This document shows, piece after piece, positions 9,185 to 18,261 of a stretch of DNA of 64,000 nt. The DNA is from Corynebacterium hindlerae (GTDB lineage: Bacteria > Actinomycetota > Actinomycetes > Mycobacteriales > Mycobacteriaceae). How positions within the stretch are numbered: position 1 is the first letter of the stretch; every line of letters begins with the position of its first letter. Below the pieces are notes generated by a model. That model made no database searches, was not told where the DNA came from, and was given only the letters and a program-made list of their open reading frames with translations. The stretch is taken from NCBI RefSeq assembly GCF_014117265.1, contig NZ_CP059833.1, positions 2,201,069 through 2,265,068 on the forward strand, in the 5' to 3' direction. The position numbers and the translations under genes were made by a program.

Positions 9185-9727
9185 TCAGCCCCAACCATAG
9201 TCACTGCGTAGCTTGTTGGCGATGCGCTCGAACCGACGCCGTGGCACGATTGCTCCCTCCCGGCGGATCGCCAGCTCCGGCACTTCTATCACCTTATCGA
9301 GGCACAACCAGCACGGTGCACCGCTCGAATCCCAGCTCCCTGACCCGATGTCCAGCCAGCCTTCCTCATCTTTATGATCGGTGTTTGGGGAAATGGGCAG
9401 GCCAAGAATGGTTTCCATTCCATGGCCCACCACCAAAATGGCACGGTCACGCGCTTCTACGCCATCACCAGCGAGGCGAATCCACACGACCTCGCCAGGT
9501 TCGGCGTGGCCGTCCATGTCGGGGGCGTAATAGATGTTGCGGACCATGCTCGCGGTGGGGTGGATGTCGCAGACTGCTTCGACGCGTTCAGCTGTCCCGC
9601 CGTCTGCCTCTTGCCGAAGTCCTAAGCGGTTACCGATTCGGGCAAGGCCGGCGTCGAGACGCGCACGCCTTGCTTCACGACGCCGTCGGGCGAAACTAGT
9701 AAGCCTGCGGAGGAAACCCGTGATCAT
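9185..9727 (-). CDS. PemK/MazF-like toxin-fold protein
   Basis: The 180-residue protein has a basic N-terminal extension rich in Arg (residues 1-35). A PemK/MazF-like barrel follows, recognised by PGEVVWIRLAGDGVEARDRAILVVGHG and GSWDSSGAPCWLCLDKVIEVP. MazF/PemK proteins are usually sequence-specific endoribonucleases paired with an antitoxin. No antitoxin-sized partner gene is visible on either side. The place beside rpsT and lepA in the core, and the long N-terminus, suggest a fixed chromosomal protein rather than an addiction module. Activity is unknown. Confidence 0.8.
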   Translation of the reverse strand: MITGFLRRLTSFARRRREARRARLDAGLARIGNRLGLRQEADGGTAERVEAVCDIHPTASMVRNIYYAPDMDGHAEPGEVVWIRLAGDGVEARDRAILVVGHGMETILGLPISPNTDHKDEEGWLDIGSGSWDSSGAPCWLCLDKVIEVPELAIRREGAIVPRRRFERIANKLRSDYGWG

Positions 9728-9998
9728 AATCCACCACCTTACCTTCTATAAGCAAGGTTTTTCTTGGTATCTCTTTCCGCGCGTGCAGGGGCGGTCGGGA
9801 CGCTGTGGATAAGCATTGTGCTTTGTGACGATGCTGATGTTGGATTGGTGATAGTTGCACGTCACGGAATTGAAGATTTTGAACCAACAGGGATCATCGA
9901 GTTTTCAACATCGTCAAATCGGGCTGCGATCATGCAATGATCCACAGAACGGTGACTTGACCGTAGCGGAATACCTTGGAAACTTCTAGCGTGAAACC

Positions 9999-10907
9999 AT
10001 GTCCATATGGGGGAATGGAATTGAAGTACACGACATTCGAAAAGTTCCTGGCTCAGACCGGGAATTCTTTAAAAAGCGATGGGTTCAGGTCCACGGAGCT
10101 TTCCGGGTACTCGAATCGGACTGGGTGGAGCTAACCGAAGCGGCACGCCAGAGAATCCGCATCAAAGCGGTAGGTCTGCATGCTGGCACGGCTATGATCG
10201 TGGGGAAAGCCGCAGGTGAGCTGTGGCGGTTGTGAATTTTGGATACCCGCTACCCGATCGAGCTGAGCTATCCGAAGAACCGCGCCGTGCCGCCCAAACA
10301 CCAGTGGAAACCAGGAGTGAAGTACCGCCGGATGCATGTACCGCGCGAAGACTGGCTCGAATGGAAAGGAATCCGTCTCACCACACTCGAGCGAACGGTA
10401 ATAGATATCTGCCGATTTGAATCATTCGCACAGGGATTAGCGGCAGTTGAGTCGTACCTGAAGAAAGGGAACTGTGCTAAAGCTCTGTATTCAACCTGGT
10501 CCCAGATTGGAAACCTGCACGGTAAAAAGAAGTTTCTAAAAGTGATGAAATGGGCAGGCGATACTTCCGAGTCAGCCGGCGAAAGCCTAGCTAAAGCGCT
10601 CATGATTGAAGCCGGCATCGACATGTCAAAGGTGCAACAAAACCCTGAAGTCGTCGTCAACGGGAAAACTTATCGTGTCGATTTCCTCTACGACTCATGG
10701 CTCACCATCGAAATCAACGGTGAAGAGAAGTACCAAGGCAAATACGGAGACCCCATCACCATCATGCGGAACGAGCGTCGTCGCGAAGAAGACTTCCTGA
10801 ACGACGGGTATTCAAGAATCAGCACAAACTGGGCGGACATGCACTCCGGGAAATTCATACATCTTCTGAAGAAGCGGATTGCTGAGCGCCGGGGTACTCC
10901 GAAATGA
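9999..10907 (+). pseudogene. AbiEi/DUF559-like gene split by an in-frame TGA
   Basis: One reading frame runs from ATG 9999 to TGA 10233-10235 and resumes in the same frame to 10907. Together it would encode about 302 residues. The first 78 residues resemble the winged-helix N-terminus of actinobacterial AbiEi-like/DUF559 proteins, ending in the ALHxxSAAxLW-like stretch GKAAGELWRL. The rest contains the T-x-L-E-R-T motif and a C-terminal PD-(D/E)XK-like core (VDFLYDSWLTIEINGEEKYQG, then RREEDFLNDGY). The premature stop falls between two conserved parts, so the gene is probably inactive, unless the stop is read through or is a sequencing error. Confidence 0.65.
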
Positions 10908-10990
10908 CGATAGTGAATTGACGATGACTCCTGGATGTCGATTGTTTTCAACTACGTCACCTGCGATCATCGTCAGTTCAGTATCGTCAA
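10899..10990. repeat. 92-bp direct repeat, copy 1
   Basis: This copy differs from the copy at 11065-11156 at only 3 of 92 positions. It contains several ATGACGAT and ATCATCGTCA blocks in opposite orientations, so it can also fold. It begins inside the last codons of the broken AbiEi-like gene. Together with copy 2 it fills most of the 370-base gap before lepA. Confidence 0.95.
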
Positions 10991-11064
10991 GCCCCAGTTC
11001 CGGGTCAGGAAACCCGTCATGGCCCTGCGATCATCGTCAAACCTCAAGTCCGGGAGGGGTCACA

Positions 11065-11156
11065 CCGAAATGACGATGGTGAGTTGACGATGACTCCTGG
11101 ATGTCGATTGTTTTCAACTACGTCACCTGCGATCATCGTCAGTTCAGTATTGTCAA
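11065..11156. repeat. 92-bp direct repeat, copy 2
   Basis: Second copy of the unit at 10899-10990. Between them at 11024-11039 is a third short occurrence of CCTGCGATCATCGTCA, which also appears inside both copies (10960-10975 and 11126-11141). A weaker related stretch (GTTTTCAAC then TGCGATCAT) lies at 9901-9933, before the broken gene. Confidence 0.95.
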
Positions 11157-11277
11157 ACCCCACATACCCCGCTCAGGCCTACGAAACCCCGCAGAACTCA
11201 CCCCACCAAACCCGAATTTTCCCTGCACAGCTGTCTGGTAATGTGTCAAAGCGTTATAGAGGAAAGGGCCCCAAAAT

Positions 11278-13125
11278 ATGCCGAAGAACTTTGCAGAGAC
11301 TACGTTTACGGATCCTCAGCAGATCCGTAACTTCTGCATCATTGCGCACATTGACCATGGTAAGTCGACGCTTGCGGACCGGATTTTGCAGCTCACGGGC
11401 GTGATTGATCAGCGTGACATGCGTGATCAGTACCTGGACAACATGGATATTGAGCGTGAGCGCGGTATTACGATTAAGGCGCAGAATGTGCGTTTGCCGT
11501 GGGTTCCGAGGTCTGGCAAGCATGAGGGTGAAGAGATTGTTATGCACCTGATTGATACGCCGGGGCACGTGGACTTTACTTATGAGGTTTCGCGTGCGCT
11601 TGAGGCGTGTGAGGGTGCGATTCTGCTGGTTGATGCAGCTCAGGGTATCGAAGCTCAGACTCTGGCGAACCTTTATCTGGCCATGGAGAACGATCTGGAG
11701 ATCATCCCGGTCCTCAATAAGATCGACCTGCCTGCTGCCGATCCGGAGAAGTATTCGCTGGAGATCGCGAACATTATTGGTTGTGAGCCCGAGGATGTCT
11801 TGAGGGTGTCTGGTAAGACGGGTGAGGGGGTGGAAGCGCTCTTGGACAAGGTCTGCGAGCTTGTGCCGCCGCCAACGAGTGAGCTCGGTGCGGACGCCCC
11901 TGCGCGCGCGATGATTTTCGACTCCGTCTACGACACCTACCGCGGCGTGGTCACCTACATTCGTATGATCGATGGCAAGCTCGAGCCGCGCCAGAAGATC
12001 AAGATGATGTCCACCGGCGCGACCCACGAGCTGCTGGAAATCGGCATCGTGTCCCCAACGCCGAAGAAGTGCGCGGGACTTGGCCCTGGCGAGGTCGGTT
12101 ACCTCATTACGGGCGTGAAGGACGTCCGCCAGTCCAAGGTGGGCGATACCGTCACGTGGGCGTCCGGCGGGGCGGAGGAGCCGTTGAAGGGTTACGCGGA
12201 CCCTAAGCCGATGGTGTATTCCGGTCTCTTCCCGATCACGCAGGCGCAGTACCCGGACCTTCGCGACGCGCTCGAGAAGCTGCAGCTTAACGACGCCGCC
12301 CTGACCTGGGAGCCAGAAACCTCCGTGGCACTGGGCTTTGGGTTCCGCCTCGGCTTCCTGGGCCTGCTGCACATGGAGATCACCCGCGATCGCCTGCAAC
12401 GGGAGTTTGACCTGGATCTGATTTCGACTGCGCCGTCGGTAAGCTACCGCGTTGTGGCGGAGGACGGCACCGAGATGATGGTGCACAACCCGAGCGACTG
12501 GCCTGGTGGCAAGCTGCGTGAGGTGTGGGAGCCGATCGTGAAGACGACCATCATCGTGCCGAGCGAGTTCGTGGGCACGACGATGGAGCTGTGCCAGCAA
12601 AAGCGTGGCCAGATGGGTGGCATGGATTACCTGTCGGAGGATCGTGTGGAGCTGCGCTACACCATGCCACTGGGCGAGATCATCTTCGACTTCTTCGACA
12701 TGCTCAAGTCCCGAACCCGCGGTTATGCTTCCTTGAACTATGAGGAGGCCGGCGAGCAGCAGTCGGACTTGGTCAAGGTGGATATTTTGTTGCAGGGTGA
12801 CCCTGTCGACGCGTTCTCCGCGATCGTTCACAAGGACAATGCGCAGTGGTACGGCAACAAGATGACTGTGAAGCTCAAGGAGCTCATTCCGCGACAGCAG
12901 TTCGAGGTTCCTGTTCAGGCCGCGATTGGCACGAAGGTTATTGCGCGTGAGAACATCCGCGCGCTGCGCAAGGACGTCCTGGCCAAGTGTTACGGTGGCG
13001 ACGTCTCTCGTAAGCGCAAGCTGCTGGAGAAGCAGAAGGAAGGCAAGAAGCGCATGAAGAACATCGGCTCTGTCTCCGTGCCGCAGGAAGCGTTCGTCGC
13101 GGCGCTATCCACGGACGAGGGTTAA
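11278..13125 (+). CDS. lepA: Elongation factor 4 (LepA GTPase)
   Basis: The 615-residue translational GTPase has the G1 motif [15 protein letters not shown] (about residues 22-36), G2 RGITIKAQ, G3 DTPGH and G4 NKIDLP. The LepA-specific C-terminal domain contains [17 protein letters not shown] at the end. LepA acts on the ribosome during initiation or back-translocation under stress. ATG at 11278 follows GGAAAGG. The gene stands alone, with repeats upstream and a hairpin downstream. Confidence 0.97.
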   Translation: MPKNFAETTFTDPQQIRNFCIIAHIDHGKSTLADRILQLTGVIDQRDMRDQYLDNMDIERERGITIKAQNVRLPWVPRSGKHEGEEIVMHLIDTPGHVDFTYEVSRALEACEGAILLVDAAQGIEAQTLANLYLAMENDLEIIPVLNKIDLPAADPEKYSLEIANIIGCEPEDVLRVSGKTGEGVEALLDKVCELVPPPTSELGADAPARAMIFDSVYDTYRGVVTYIRMIDGKLEPRQKIKMMSTGATHELLEIGIVSPTPKKCAGLGPGEVGYLITGVKDVRQSKVGDTVTWASGGAEEPLKGYADPKPMVYSGLFPITQAQYPDLRDALEKLQLNDAALTWEPETSVALGFGFRLGFLGLLHMEITRDRLQREFDLDLISTAPSVSYRVVAEDGTEMMVHNPSDWPGGKLREVWEPIVKTTIIVPSEFVGTTMELCQQKRGQMGGMDYLSEDRVELRYTMPLGEIIFDFFDMLKSRTRGYASLNYEEAGEQQSDLVKVDILLQGDPVDAFSAIVHKDNAQWYGNKMTVKLKELIPRQQFEVPVQAAIGTKVIARENIRALRKDVLAKCYGGDVSRKRKLLEKQKEGKKRMKNIGSVSVPQEAFVAALSTDEG

Positions 13126-13138
13126 GCACGCTTACCGA

Positions 13139-13170
13139 CGGCCGGTTGCCGGGAATCCTGTGGCCGGCCG
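13139..13170 (+). terminator. GC-rich hairpin after lepA
   Basis: Arms CGGCCGG (13139-13145) and CCGGCCG (13164-13170) form a 7-bp stem 14 bases after the lepA stop. The loop is 18 bases and there is no long T-tract, so the call is moderate. Confidence 0.5.
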
Positions 13171-13199
13171 CTTAGGTGGCGACTTTTGTCCCTAAACTC

Positions 13200-13652
13200 T
13201 CATTCCTGGTACCAGCCGGGGGTAAGAGTGTCTCGAATCTTCGTGGGGTGGGGATGATGTGCCAACCATTCCTCAGCTAGCTCAATGGTGCGCTGCGCGA
13301 TTAAGGTGCAGCCCAGTTCTGTTGCTTGTCCGATATGGCCGTCGCAAAATCTTTCGCCACGCCACAAGTGCAAGATCCAATCGGTTAGCTCATTGAGGTT
13401 CGCTTGGGCAATGGATTCATGGTTATTGAGGTCTAGTTCCAGGTAATGTTCCCATTCCCCTCCCATGAAGTCGCAGAGAAGGGAATGGCTGGCGAAGATT
13501 CCGTTCCATATCCAGGGTTCGTATTGGGGGTATCCCATGGCGATTACCCCATCGTCCATACGTGTGGCTGAATGCCAATTTGTCTTGTAAGCGTGGTCCG
13601 TTAGGTTATCGCGCAAAATACGAACCAATTCCAAAAGTTCTTCAAAATTCAT
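13200..13652 (-). CDS. Hypothetical protein, DUF6508-like
   Basis: The 150-residue soluble protein starts at ATG 13652 (MNFEELLELVRILRDNL). An upstream extension to 13793 is low-complexity and unlikely. The segment LTDWILHLWRGERFCDGHIGQATELGCTLIAQRTIELAEEW resembles the C-terminal motif of DUF6508 proteins, for which no function is known. I am not certain of the family. A LexA-like palindrome lies 43 bases upstream of the start, so DNA damage control is possible. It is convergent with lepA. Confidence 0.65.
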   Translation of the reverse strand: MNFEELLELVRILRDNLTDHAYKTNWHSATRMDDGVIAMGYPQYEPWIWNGIFASHSLLCDFMGGEWEHYLELDLNNHESIAQANLNELTDWILHLWRGERFCDGHIGQATELGCTLIAQRTIELAEEWLAHHPHPTKIRDTLTPGWYQE

Positions 13653-13694
13653 GGCTTCACCATATGGCGAGTGGGAGACACGACACTTTCCGAG

Positions 13695-13710
13695 TAGAAC
13701 ACATGTTCTA
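13695..13710. promoter_or_regulatory. LexA-like palindrome upstream of the DUF6508-like gene
   Basis: TAGAACACATGTTCTA has perfect 7-base arms around CA. It differs only at the symmetric second base pair from the corynebacterial/mycobacterial SOS-box pattern TCGAAC-N4-GTTCGA. It lies in the 278-base gap 13653-13930, in front of the minus-strand gene. Binding is inferred, not shown. Confidence 0.45.
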
Positions 13711-13866
13711 TTGAAGGGGGTCTTTTGGGTCCGGGAGTGCATCAAGTGTGCCGACGATGCCCAAAGGTGAGCAAGGGCTTGGGAAGATCGCATCCATCAC
13801 ACAATGTTTGGGGAAGGTCAGGTAGAAAACAGCTCTCATGAAGAAAATAAAGGAGATAGATCTCGA

Positions 13867-13910
13867 ATTACTTGACTTGGGAAATCCCGGGGAACGCGGA
13901 GTCAAGTGAT
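13867..13910. terminator. 11-bp inverted repeat upstream of the S51-like peptidase gene
   Basis: ATTACTTGACT (13867-13877) pairs with AGTCAAGTGAT (13900-13910) with one G-T pair, around a 22-base loop containing a nested GGGAAATCCC. It ends 20 bases before ATG 13931. It could be a leader hairpin, an operator or a terminator of an unseen transcript. Confidence 0.4.
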
Positions 13911-13930
13911 CTTCCGGTACCCTCGGCGCC

Positions 13931-14524
13931 ATGATGCTCATCCTCACTTCGTTTCTGCACCCAAGGCTCCCTGAGTTTGTGTCTGGCAAGGTTGCCTACA
14001 TTGGCGACGCTGCCCGTAGTTACGGTGATGCGCCGTGGGTCCTTACTGAGCGCAATACGCTGGTGGAACAGGGCTTCGACGTGATAGATCTTCCGGCGGA
14101 AACCACACCACTTGAGGATTTCGAGCGGATTCTTTCTGGGGTTGATGCGGTGTATGTGGCGGGCGGGGAGACCTGTGATCTGCTGTACGTTCTTCGTAGT
14201 ACGGGGGCCTTTGATGTGCTCAAGGCCAAGGTGGAAGGTGGGCTCACGTATATCGGCACGAGTGCTGGATCGGTGGTAGCTGGTCCATCGATCGAGCCGA
14301 TTTTTCCTATGGACTCGCCGGATAAGGCTCCCGAGCTTAAGGACTATACGGGGCTGGGATTGACGCAGCTGTGCGTCGTTCCGCATGCTTCTGGCACTGT
14401 TCCGGCATATCCGGTGTCGCTGGTGGCGGAGATTGTTGCGAAGTATGGCGAAAAGTATCCGCTGCAGCTGCTTCGCGACGGCCAGGCGCTCGTCATCGAG
14501 GACGGGGTCGTGACCCTCATTTAG
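13931..14524 (+). CDS. Peptidase S51 / type 1 glutamine amidotransferase-like protein
   Basis: The 197-residue protein has the dipeptidase E (S51) fold. Its marks are [16 protein letters not shown] (about 75-90) and the nucleophile elbow [17 protein letters not shown] (Ser about 116), with a His in CVVPHASG as the likely triad member. S51 enzymes cleave Asp-X dipeptides or the cyanophycin-like class. The substrate is not evident. It stands between two intergenic regions with hairpins and is probably monocistronic. Confidence 0.85.
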   Translation: MMLILTSFLHPRLPEFVSGKVAYIGDAARSYGDAPWVLTERNTLVEQGFDVIDLPAETTPLEDFERILSGVDAVYVAGGETCDLLYVLRSTGAFDVLKAKVEGGLTYIGTSAGSVVAGPSIEPIFPMDSPDKAPELKDYTGLGLTQLCVVPHASGTVPAYPVSLVAEIVAKYGEKYPLQLLRDGQALVIEDGVVTLI

Positions 14525-14575
14525 ATTTTTCTCACAGCCATTTGACAACTTTCATCAACAGTGGCAAGGTGCAAG

Positions 14576-14594
14576 TTAGTACAGGCTAACCTAT
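14576..14594. promoter_or_regulatory. DtxR-like box upstream of zinT
   Basis: The 19 bases TTAGTACAGGCTAACCTAT match 14 of 19 positions of the DtxR/IdeR consensus, with the right half CTAACCTA intact. A second partly palindromic stretch, TTGACAACTTTCATCAA (14542-14558), could be a Zur-type site or contain the -35. The start of zinT is 82 bases downstream. Confidence 0.45.
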
Positions 14595-14676
14595 ATAAAT
14601 TGGTTTGTCTGTACTTATCAAACCCCAATTGAACGTGTAGTTCTGCGGGGTAAAGCACACCAAGAAAGATTGAAAA

Positions 14677-15342
14677 ATGAAAAGCATTGCAGGCTTGAAG
14701 CTTCCAATTTTGGCCCTCGTGGGCTCCTTGGCTCTGGTTGGCTGCTCCTCTTCCGAGGACTCCAGCACTGCGCCGTCGACAAGCAGCGCGGTGGCTACCT
14801 CCATGGCCCCAACTGAGACGAAGAGCCCCTCCACCCACAAGGCCAGCCTCGCCGACTGGGAAGGCAAGTACGCAAGCCTGGCAGCATTCCTGGACGATGC
14901 CTCCTACGACGCCGAATTTGAAGCAGCAGCCAAGGAACATGGAGTAGACGTCACCCAGACCAAAGCACAGTTGAAGGAACGCTACGGCGTCCCATTCGGC
15001 GCGCTCGCCATCGACGGCGACACCGTCACCTTTGTCAAGGACGGTGCCACCCTGGACAACCCAACCGAAACCCCCATCAAGTACGCCTTCGACGAGGGTT
15101 TCGAGCAAGACTACAAGGGACATCAGCTCAAATGGTCCGTATTCAAGGCCGAATCCGATGCTGAATACAAGTACATCTTCCTCATGCCAATGCACGGTGA
15201 AGAATCCCTCCAGCACTTCCACGCCCGCTTCGGCAATGACAAAGAAGCGATGAAGCAGGAAGAGAAGTTCCCAACCTTCGTCGATCCAAAGGTGGCAACC
15301 AAGGAGCAGATCGTGGACGAACTCATGGAACACGCGCACTAG
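14677..15342 (+). CDS. zinT: ZinT-like metal-binding lipoprotein
   Basis: The 221-residue protein has a lipoprotein signal with lipobox LVGC (Cys about 24) and a Ser/Thr-rich linker to about residue 55. A ZinT/YodA domain follows: SLADWEGKYASLAAFLDD at its start, and the metal-ligand region MPMHGEESLQHFHARFGND near residue 175. ZinT proteins bind zinc or cadmium outside the membrane and hand zinc to ZnuA. Here it is a separate surface lipoprotein directly upstream of the zinc ABC transporter genes, which supports that role. A strong hairpin separates it from the next gene. Confidence 0.9.
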   Translation: MKSIAGLKLPILALVGSLALVGCSSSEDSSTAPSTSSAVATSMAPTETKSPSTHKASLADWEGKYASLAAFLDDASYDAEFEAAAKEHGVDVTQTKAQLKERYGVPFGALAIDGDTVTFVKDGATLDNPTETPIKYAFDEGFEQDYKGHQLKWSVFKAESDAEYKYIFLMPMHGEESLQHFHARFGNDKEAMKQEEKFPTFVDPKVATKEQIVDELMEHAH

Positions 15343-15366
15343 AAATCGCCAAACGCATCTGACATG

Positions 15367-15402
15367 AACTGCCACGCGAAGGTGTCTCTTTCCGTGGCAG
15401 TT
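15367..15402 (+). terminator. Terminator after zinT
   Basis: A perfect 10-bp stem (AACTGCCACG at 15367-15376 and CGTGGCAGTT at 15393-15402) with a 16-base loop lies 24 bases after the zinT stop and 34 bases before the next start. It may cut or reduce readthrough into the transporter genes. Confidence 0.75.
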
Positions 15403-15436
15403 TGGTGTTTCACCCCTACTGAGGAAGTATCACCCC

Positions 15437-16762
15437 ATGCACGTGATCACAAAGCTACCCAAAGCGCTGATCGCGGCACTGCTCATCCCCGCAGTGCTCC
15501 TGGTGGCCTGCGGGTCACCCACCCCAACCAGCAAAGAACGTGCCATCATCTACGGCTCCTTCTTCCCCATCTACAGCCTTGTACGTGAAATCGCCGGCCC
15601 TGATGCCGACGTCCGCTCCTTCATGCCACACAACCAGGACCCGCACCTGTGGGAACCGTCTCCCAAAGACATTCGCGCCCTATCGCAAGCAGACCTGCTC
15701 GTGGTCAACGGCGCCAACATGGAGCCCTGGCTACCGCAGGTAGAAGAAGCCTTACCGACGCTACCAATCCTGAACCTCTCGGAATATGTAGAACTGATCA
15801 ACTACAAAGGCGCCGCAGCACTCGGGGAATTTCAATACATCGGGCGCATACACATACCGGCCGGTACCGACGTCACCATGATGTTCGGCCACACCCACGA
15901 GCGGGAACTGCGGGCGGCATTTTTTAAAGACCCGGGAAACCTATCCACCAACGACCTCGTCCAACGCGGCCGCGACGTCATGAACGCTGAAGGCCAACCA
16001 CTAGCCCAGCGCGAACACACCGAGGTGGTCGATTCTGCCGTGCATGCCATCAAAATGGGTCACGAAAGTGGCGACGTTACTTTCTCCTTCCCGGAAGGAG
16101 GGGACTGGATCTTTGTGTCCGACCGCGAATCGGAAGAAATCCTGCCCTACTGGTTCGCGGATAACAGTGGCGCCACCATCGCTACTGAACCCGTGATCGA
16201 AGGTGGCTCCGCCAAAACAGAACACAGTATCTTCGATCCCCACTCGTGGCTGTCCCTCGTCAACGCCAAACGGTACGCCAACGCGATTGGCGGCCAGCTC
16301 AAGCAGCTGCTGCCTGAACATGAGGCTGAGCTGGATAAACGGACGCGGAAGCTCGTCGCTAAGCTCACACAACTGCAAGCCCAATTCAAAGATAAGCTCA
16401 AGCAGGCTCAGCACAGAGAGTTCCTGACAAGCCACAATGCCTTTGCGTACGTGGCGCGCGACTATGAGCTGACCCAGCACCCGCTGCAGGGGCTGACCAC
16501 CCATGAAGCTCCGAAGCTCCGGGTGCTGACCGAAGCTATTCGGGTGGCCCGGAGAAGCGGAATCAACGTCGTGTTCTACGAGTTAGGCAGCGATCCGAAA
16601 ACCGCCCAAGTGATAGCGGACGAGATTGGTGGCGTAGCACTACCACTGTGCTCAATGGAATACGGACCAATCGATTCTGACCACGAAACATACACAGACA
16701 TCGTGCAGTTCAACCTAGAGAACTTGGCTACTGCACTGGCCGTAGAAAGTACACCCCAGTGA
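15437..16762 (+). CDS. znuA: Zinc ABC transporter substrate-binding lipoprotein with large insertion
   Basis: The 441-residue lipoprotein (lipobox LVAC, Cys about 24) has the two lobes of the metal-binding ZnuA/TroA family: SFFPIYSLVREIAGPDADVRSF near the start, DPHSWLSLVNAKRYANAI in the middle, and SHNAFAYVARDY and YELGSDPKTAQVIADEIGG late. It is about 130 residues longer than usual. The extra part (about 120-255) replaces the common His-rich loop and contains GRIHIP, FGHTHERELRAAFFK, MGHESGDVTFSF and GDWIFVSDRESEEILPYWF. It looks like a separate beta-rich, His-containing domain. The protein delivers Zn (or Mn) to the permease encoded downstream. Confidence 0.9.
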   Translation: MHVITKLPKALIAALLIPAVLLVACGSPTPTSKERAIIYGSFFPIYSLVREIAGPDADVRSFMPHNQDPHLWEPSPKDIRALSQADLLVVNGANMEPWLPQVEEALPTLPILNLSEYVELINYKGAAALGEFQYIGRIHIPAGTDVTMMFGHTHERELRAAFFKDPGNLSTNDLVQRGRDVMNAEGQPLAQREHTEVVDSAVHAIKMGHESGDVTFSFPEGGDWIFVSDRESEEILPYWFADNSGATIATEPVIEGGSAKTEHSIFDPHSWLSLVNAKRYANAIGGQLKQLLPEHEAELDKRTRKLVAKLTQLQAQFKDKLKQAQHREFLTSHNAFAYVARDYELTQHPLQGLTTHEAPKLRVLTEAIRVARRSGINVVFYELGSDPKTAQVIADEIGGVALPLCSMEYGPIDSDHETYTDIVQFNLENLATALAVESTPQ

Positions 16763-17445
16763 AAGAAATAATCAACGTTCAAGACTTAAGTTTCGCGTTC
16801 GGGAAAGTAACAGTTCTACAGGGCATCAACCTGCGCGTTGCGCCCGGTGAAATCGTGTGTATTACCGGCGAAAATGGTTGCGGTAAGTCCACGCTGTTGC
16901 GCCTGCTCACAGGGGCGTACCGTCCGGCGTCGGGAAGCTGCCTGCTTTTCGACGCCCCGGCCTCCAGCGGCACCCACTTCCACCGCATCGGCTACGTTCC
17001 TCAAACCACGGCGATGGAAAAGATTTCCTTCCCCATCACCTCCCGGGAACTCGTGGTGCAGGGCCTGAGTCGTGATTTTGGACTGGTGAAGATACCGATG
17101 AAGCGTCACTACGCTCTTGCAGAAGAATTCCTGGCACAGATGGGCCTGGACACCTATGCTCGCGTGCCGTTTTCCGAACTTTCCGGAGGACTGCAACAGC
17201 GGGTACTGATCACCCGTGCACTCATCCACGAACCGGACGTGCTGTTCCTGGATGAGCCAACAAGTGGAGTTGACGTCGATAGTCGGTCGCGGTTCTTCCA
17301 GACGCTGCGCCAGCTGCACAAACAGCGCAACCTGGCGATCGTGATCGTCACACACAACATCGGGGAGATTACCAAGAACCTTCCCGTCAACCACATCTTT
17401 TCCATCGAACGGGGGACGCTGATCAATGCTGCAGCTACTAATTGA
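16759..17445 (+). CDS. znuC: Zinc/metal ABC transporter ATP-binding protein
   Basis: The 228-residue ATPase has Walker A GENGCGKST (about 36-44), signature LSGGLQQRVLITRAL and Walker B VLFLDEPTSGVD. It energises the ZnuB-type permease. Its GTG start overlaps the binding-protein stop (GTGA), and the permease gene starts inside its last codons, so the three are one operon. Confidence 0.93.
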   Translation: MKEIINVQDLSFAFGKVTVLQGINLRVAPGEIVCITGENGCGKSTLLRLLTGAYRPASGSCLLFDAPASSGTHFHRIGYVPQTTAMEKISFPITSRELVVQGLSRDFGLVKIPMKRHYALAEEFLAQMGLDTYARVPFSELSGGLQQRVLITRALIHEPDVLFLDEPTSGVDVDSRSRFFQTLRQLHKQRNLAIVIVTHNIGEITKNLPVNHIFSIERGTLINAAATN

Positions 17446-18253
17446 ATTTGAATTTGTGCGTCGCACCATGCTCGTTGCGCTGATGCTCTCGATCGCAATT
17501 CCCATGCTGGGCATCGTGATGGTGAGCAGGAGGACCTCGATGATGGCCGATGCCCTGTCACATACCTCCTTGGCGGGTGTTGCGCTGGGCTTGATCGCAG
17601 GTTTTTCGCCGGTGGTCGGGGCGGTCGTCGTGGCGGTGCTCGGCGCGTTCTTGATCGAACTGCTGAGGCGACGCTTTCCGCAATACGGCGATATGGCCAC
17701 CGCGGTCACCCTCAGCGCAGGCCTCGGCATGGCCGTGATCTTGGCAGATTTGGCGCCAACCGGACGGAGCTTTGAATCCTATCTGTTCGGCAGCATCACG
17801 GCCGTAACCGCAGGTGATGTGGCTGCTACGGCGCTCGCATTCGCCTTGGTAGTGGTAGCTAGCGTGCTTAGCTACGGCAGCCTGATGGACATGGTGGTCG
17901 ATGCGCAGCTCGCCCGAATCTCTGGCCATCGCGTTGCCCTGGTGAACGCCACCTTTACCGGGCTAGCTGCTATCACGGTAGCACTGGCCGCCAAGGTGAT
18001 TGGTGCGTTGTTGGTGGTGTCGCTGATGGTGCTGCCAGTAGCTGCAGCGCTGGTCGTGGCTAGGAGCTATAAGGCGGCGTTCCTGCTCACGCTTGTACTC
18101 GGCGTGGCGTACACGATGCTCGGGATGGTCTTTTCCTATCGGTTCGATGTTCGTCCGGGCGGTTCGATCGTGGTCACCGCGGTCATCGGATTGATCTTGC
18201 TGGTGGTGTACCGTGCCATCGTGAAGTCCGGTGGGGAACGCCAGGCAGCCTAA
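17426..18253 (+). CDS. znuB: Zinc/metal ABC transporter permease
   Basis: The 275-residue protein has about eight membrane helices of the ABC-3 family. The helix and loop block MVSRRTSMMADALSHTSLAGVALGLI matches the cytoplasmic coupling region, and VVSLMVLPVAAALVVARSYK is the usual late helix. It forms the zinc channel with the ATPase upstream. ATG at 17426 overlaps the previous gene by 20 bases. It ends 9 bases before the convergent tetR stop. Confidence 0.92.
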   Translation: MLQLLIEFEFVRRTMLVALMLSIAIPMLGIVMVSRRTSMMADALSHTSLAGVALGLIAGFSPVVGAVVVAVLGAFLIELLRRRFPQYGDMATAVTLSAGLGMAVILADLAPTGRSFESYLFGSITAVTAGDVAATALAFALVVVASVLSYGSLMDMVVDAQLARISGHRVALVNATFTGLAAITVALAAKVIGALLVVSLMVLPVAAALVVARSYKAAFLLTLVLGVAYTMLGMVFSYRFDVRPGGSIVVTAVIGLILLVVYRAIVKSGGERQAA

Positions 18254-18261
18254 GAAGCGAG

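Noticed and set aside
11254..12831. 525-codon open frame opposite lepA
   Set aside because: It is a shadow of the strongly biased lepA codons; the translation is Arg/His/Leu-rich without motifs.
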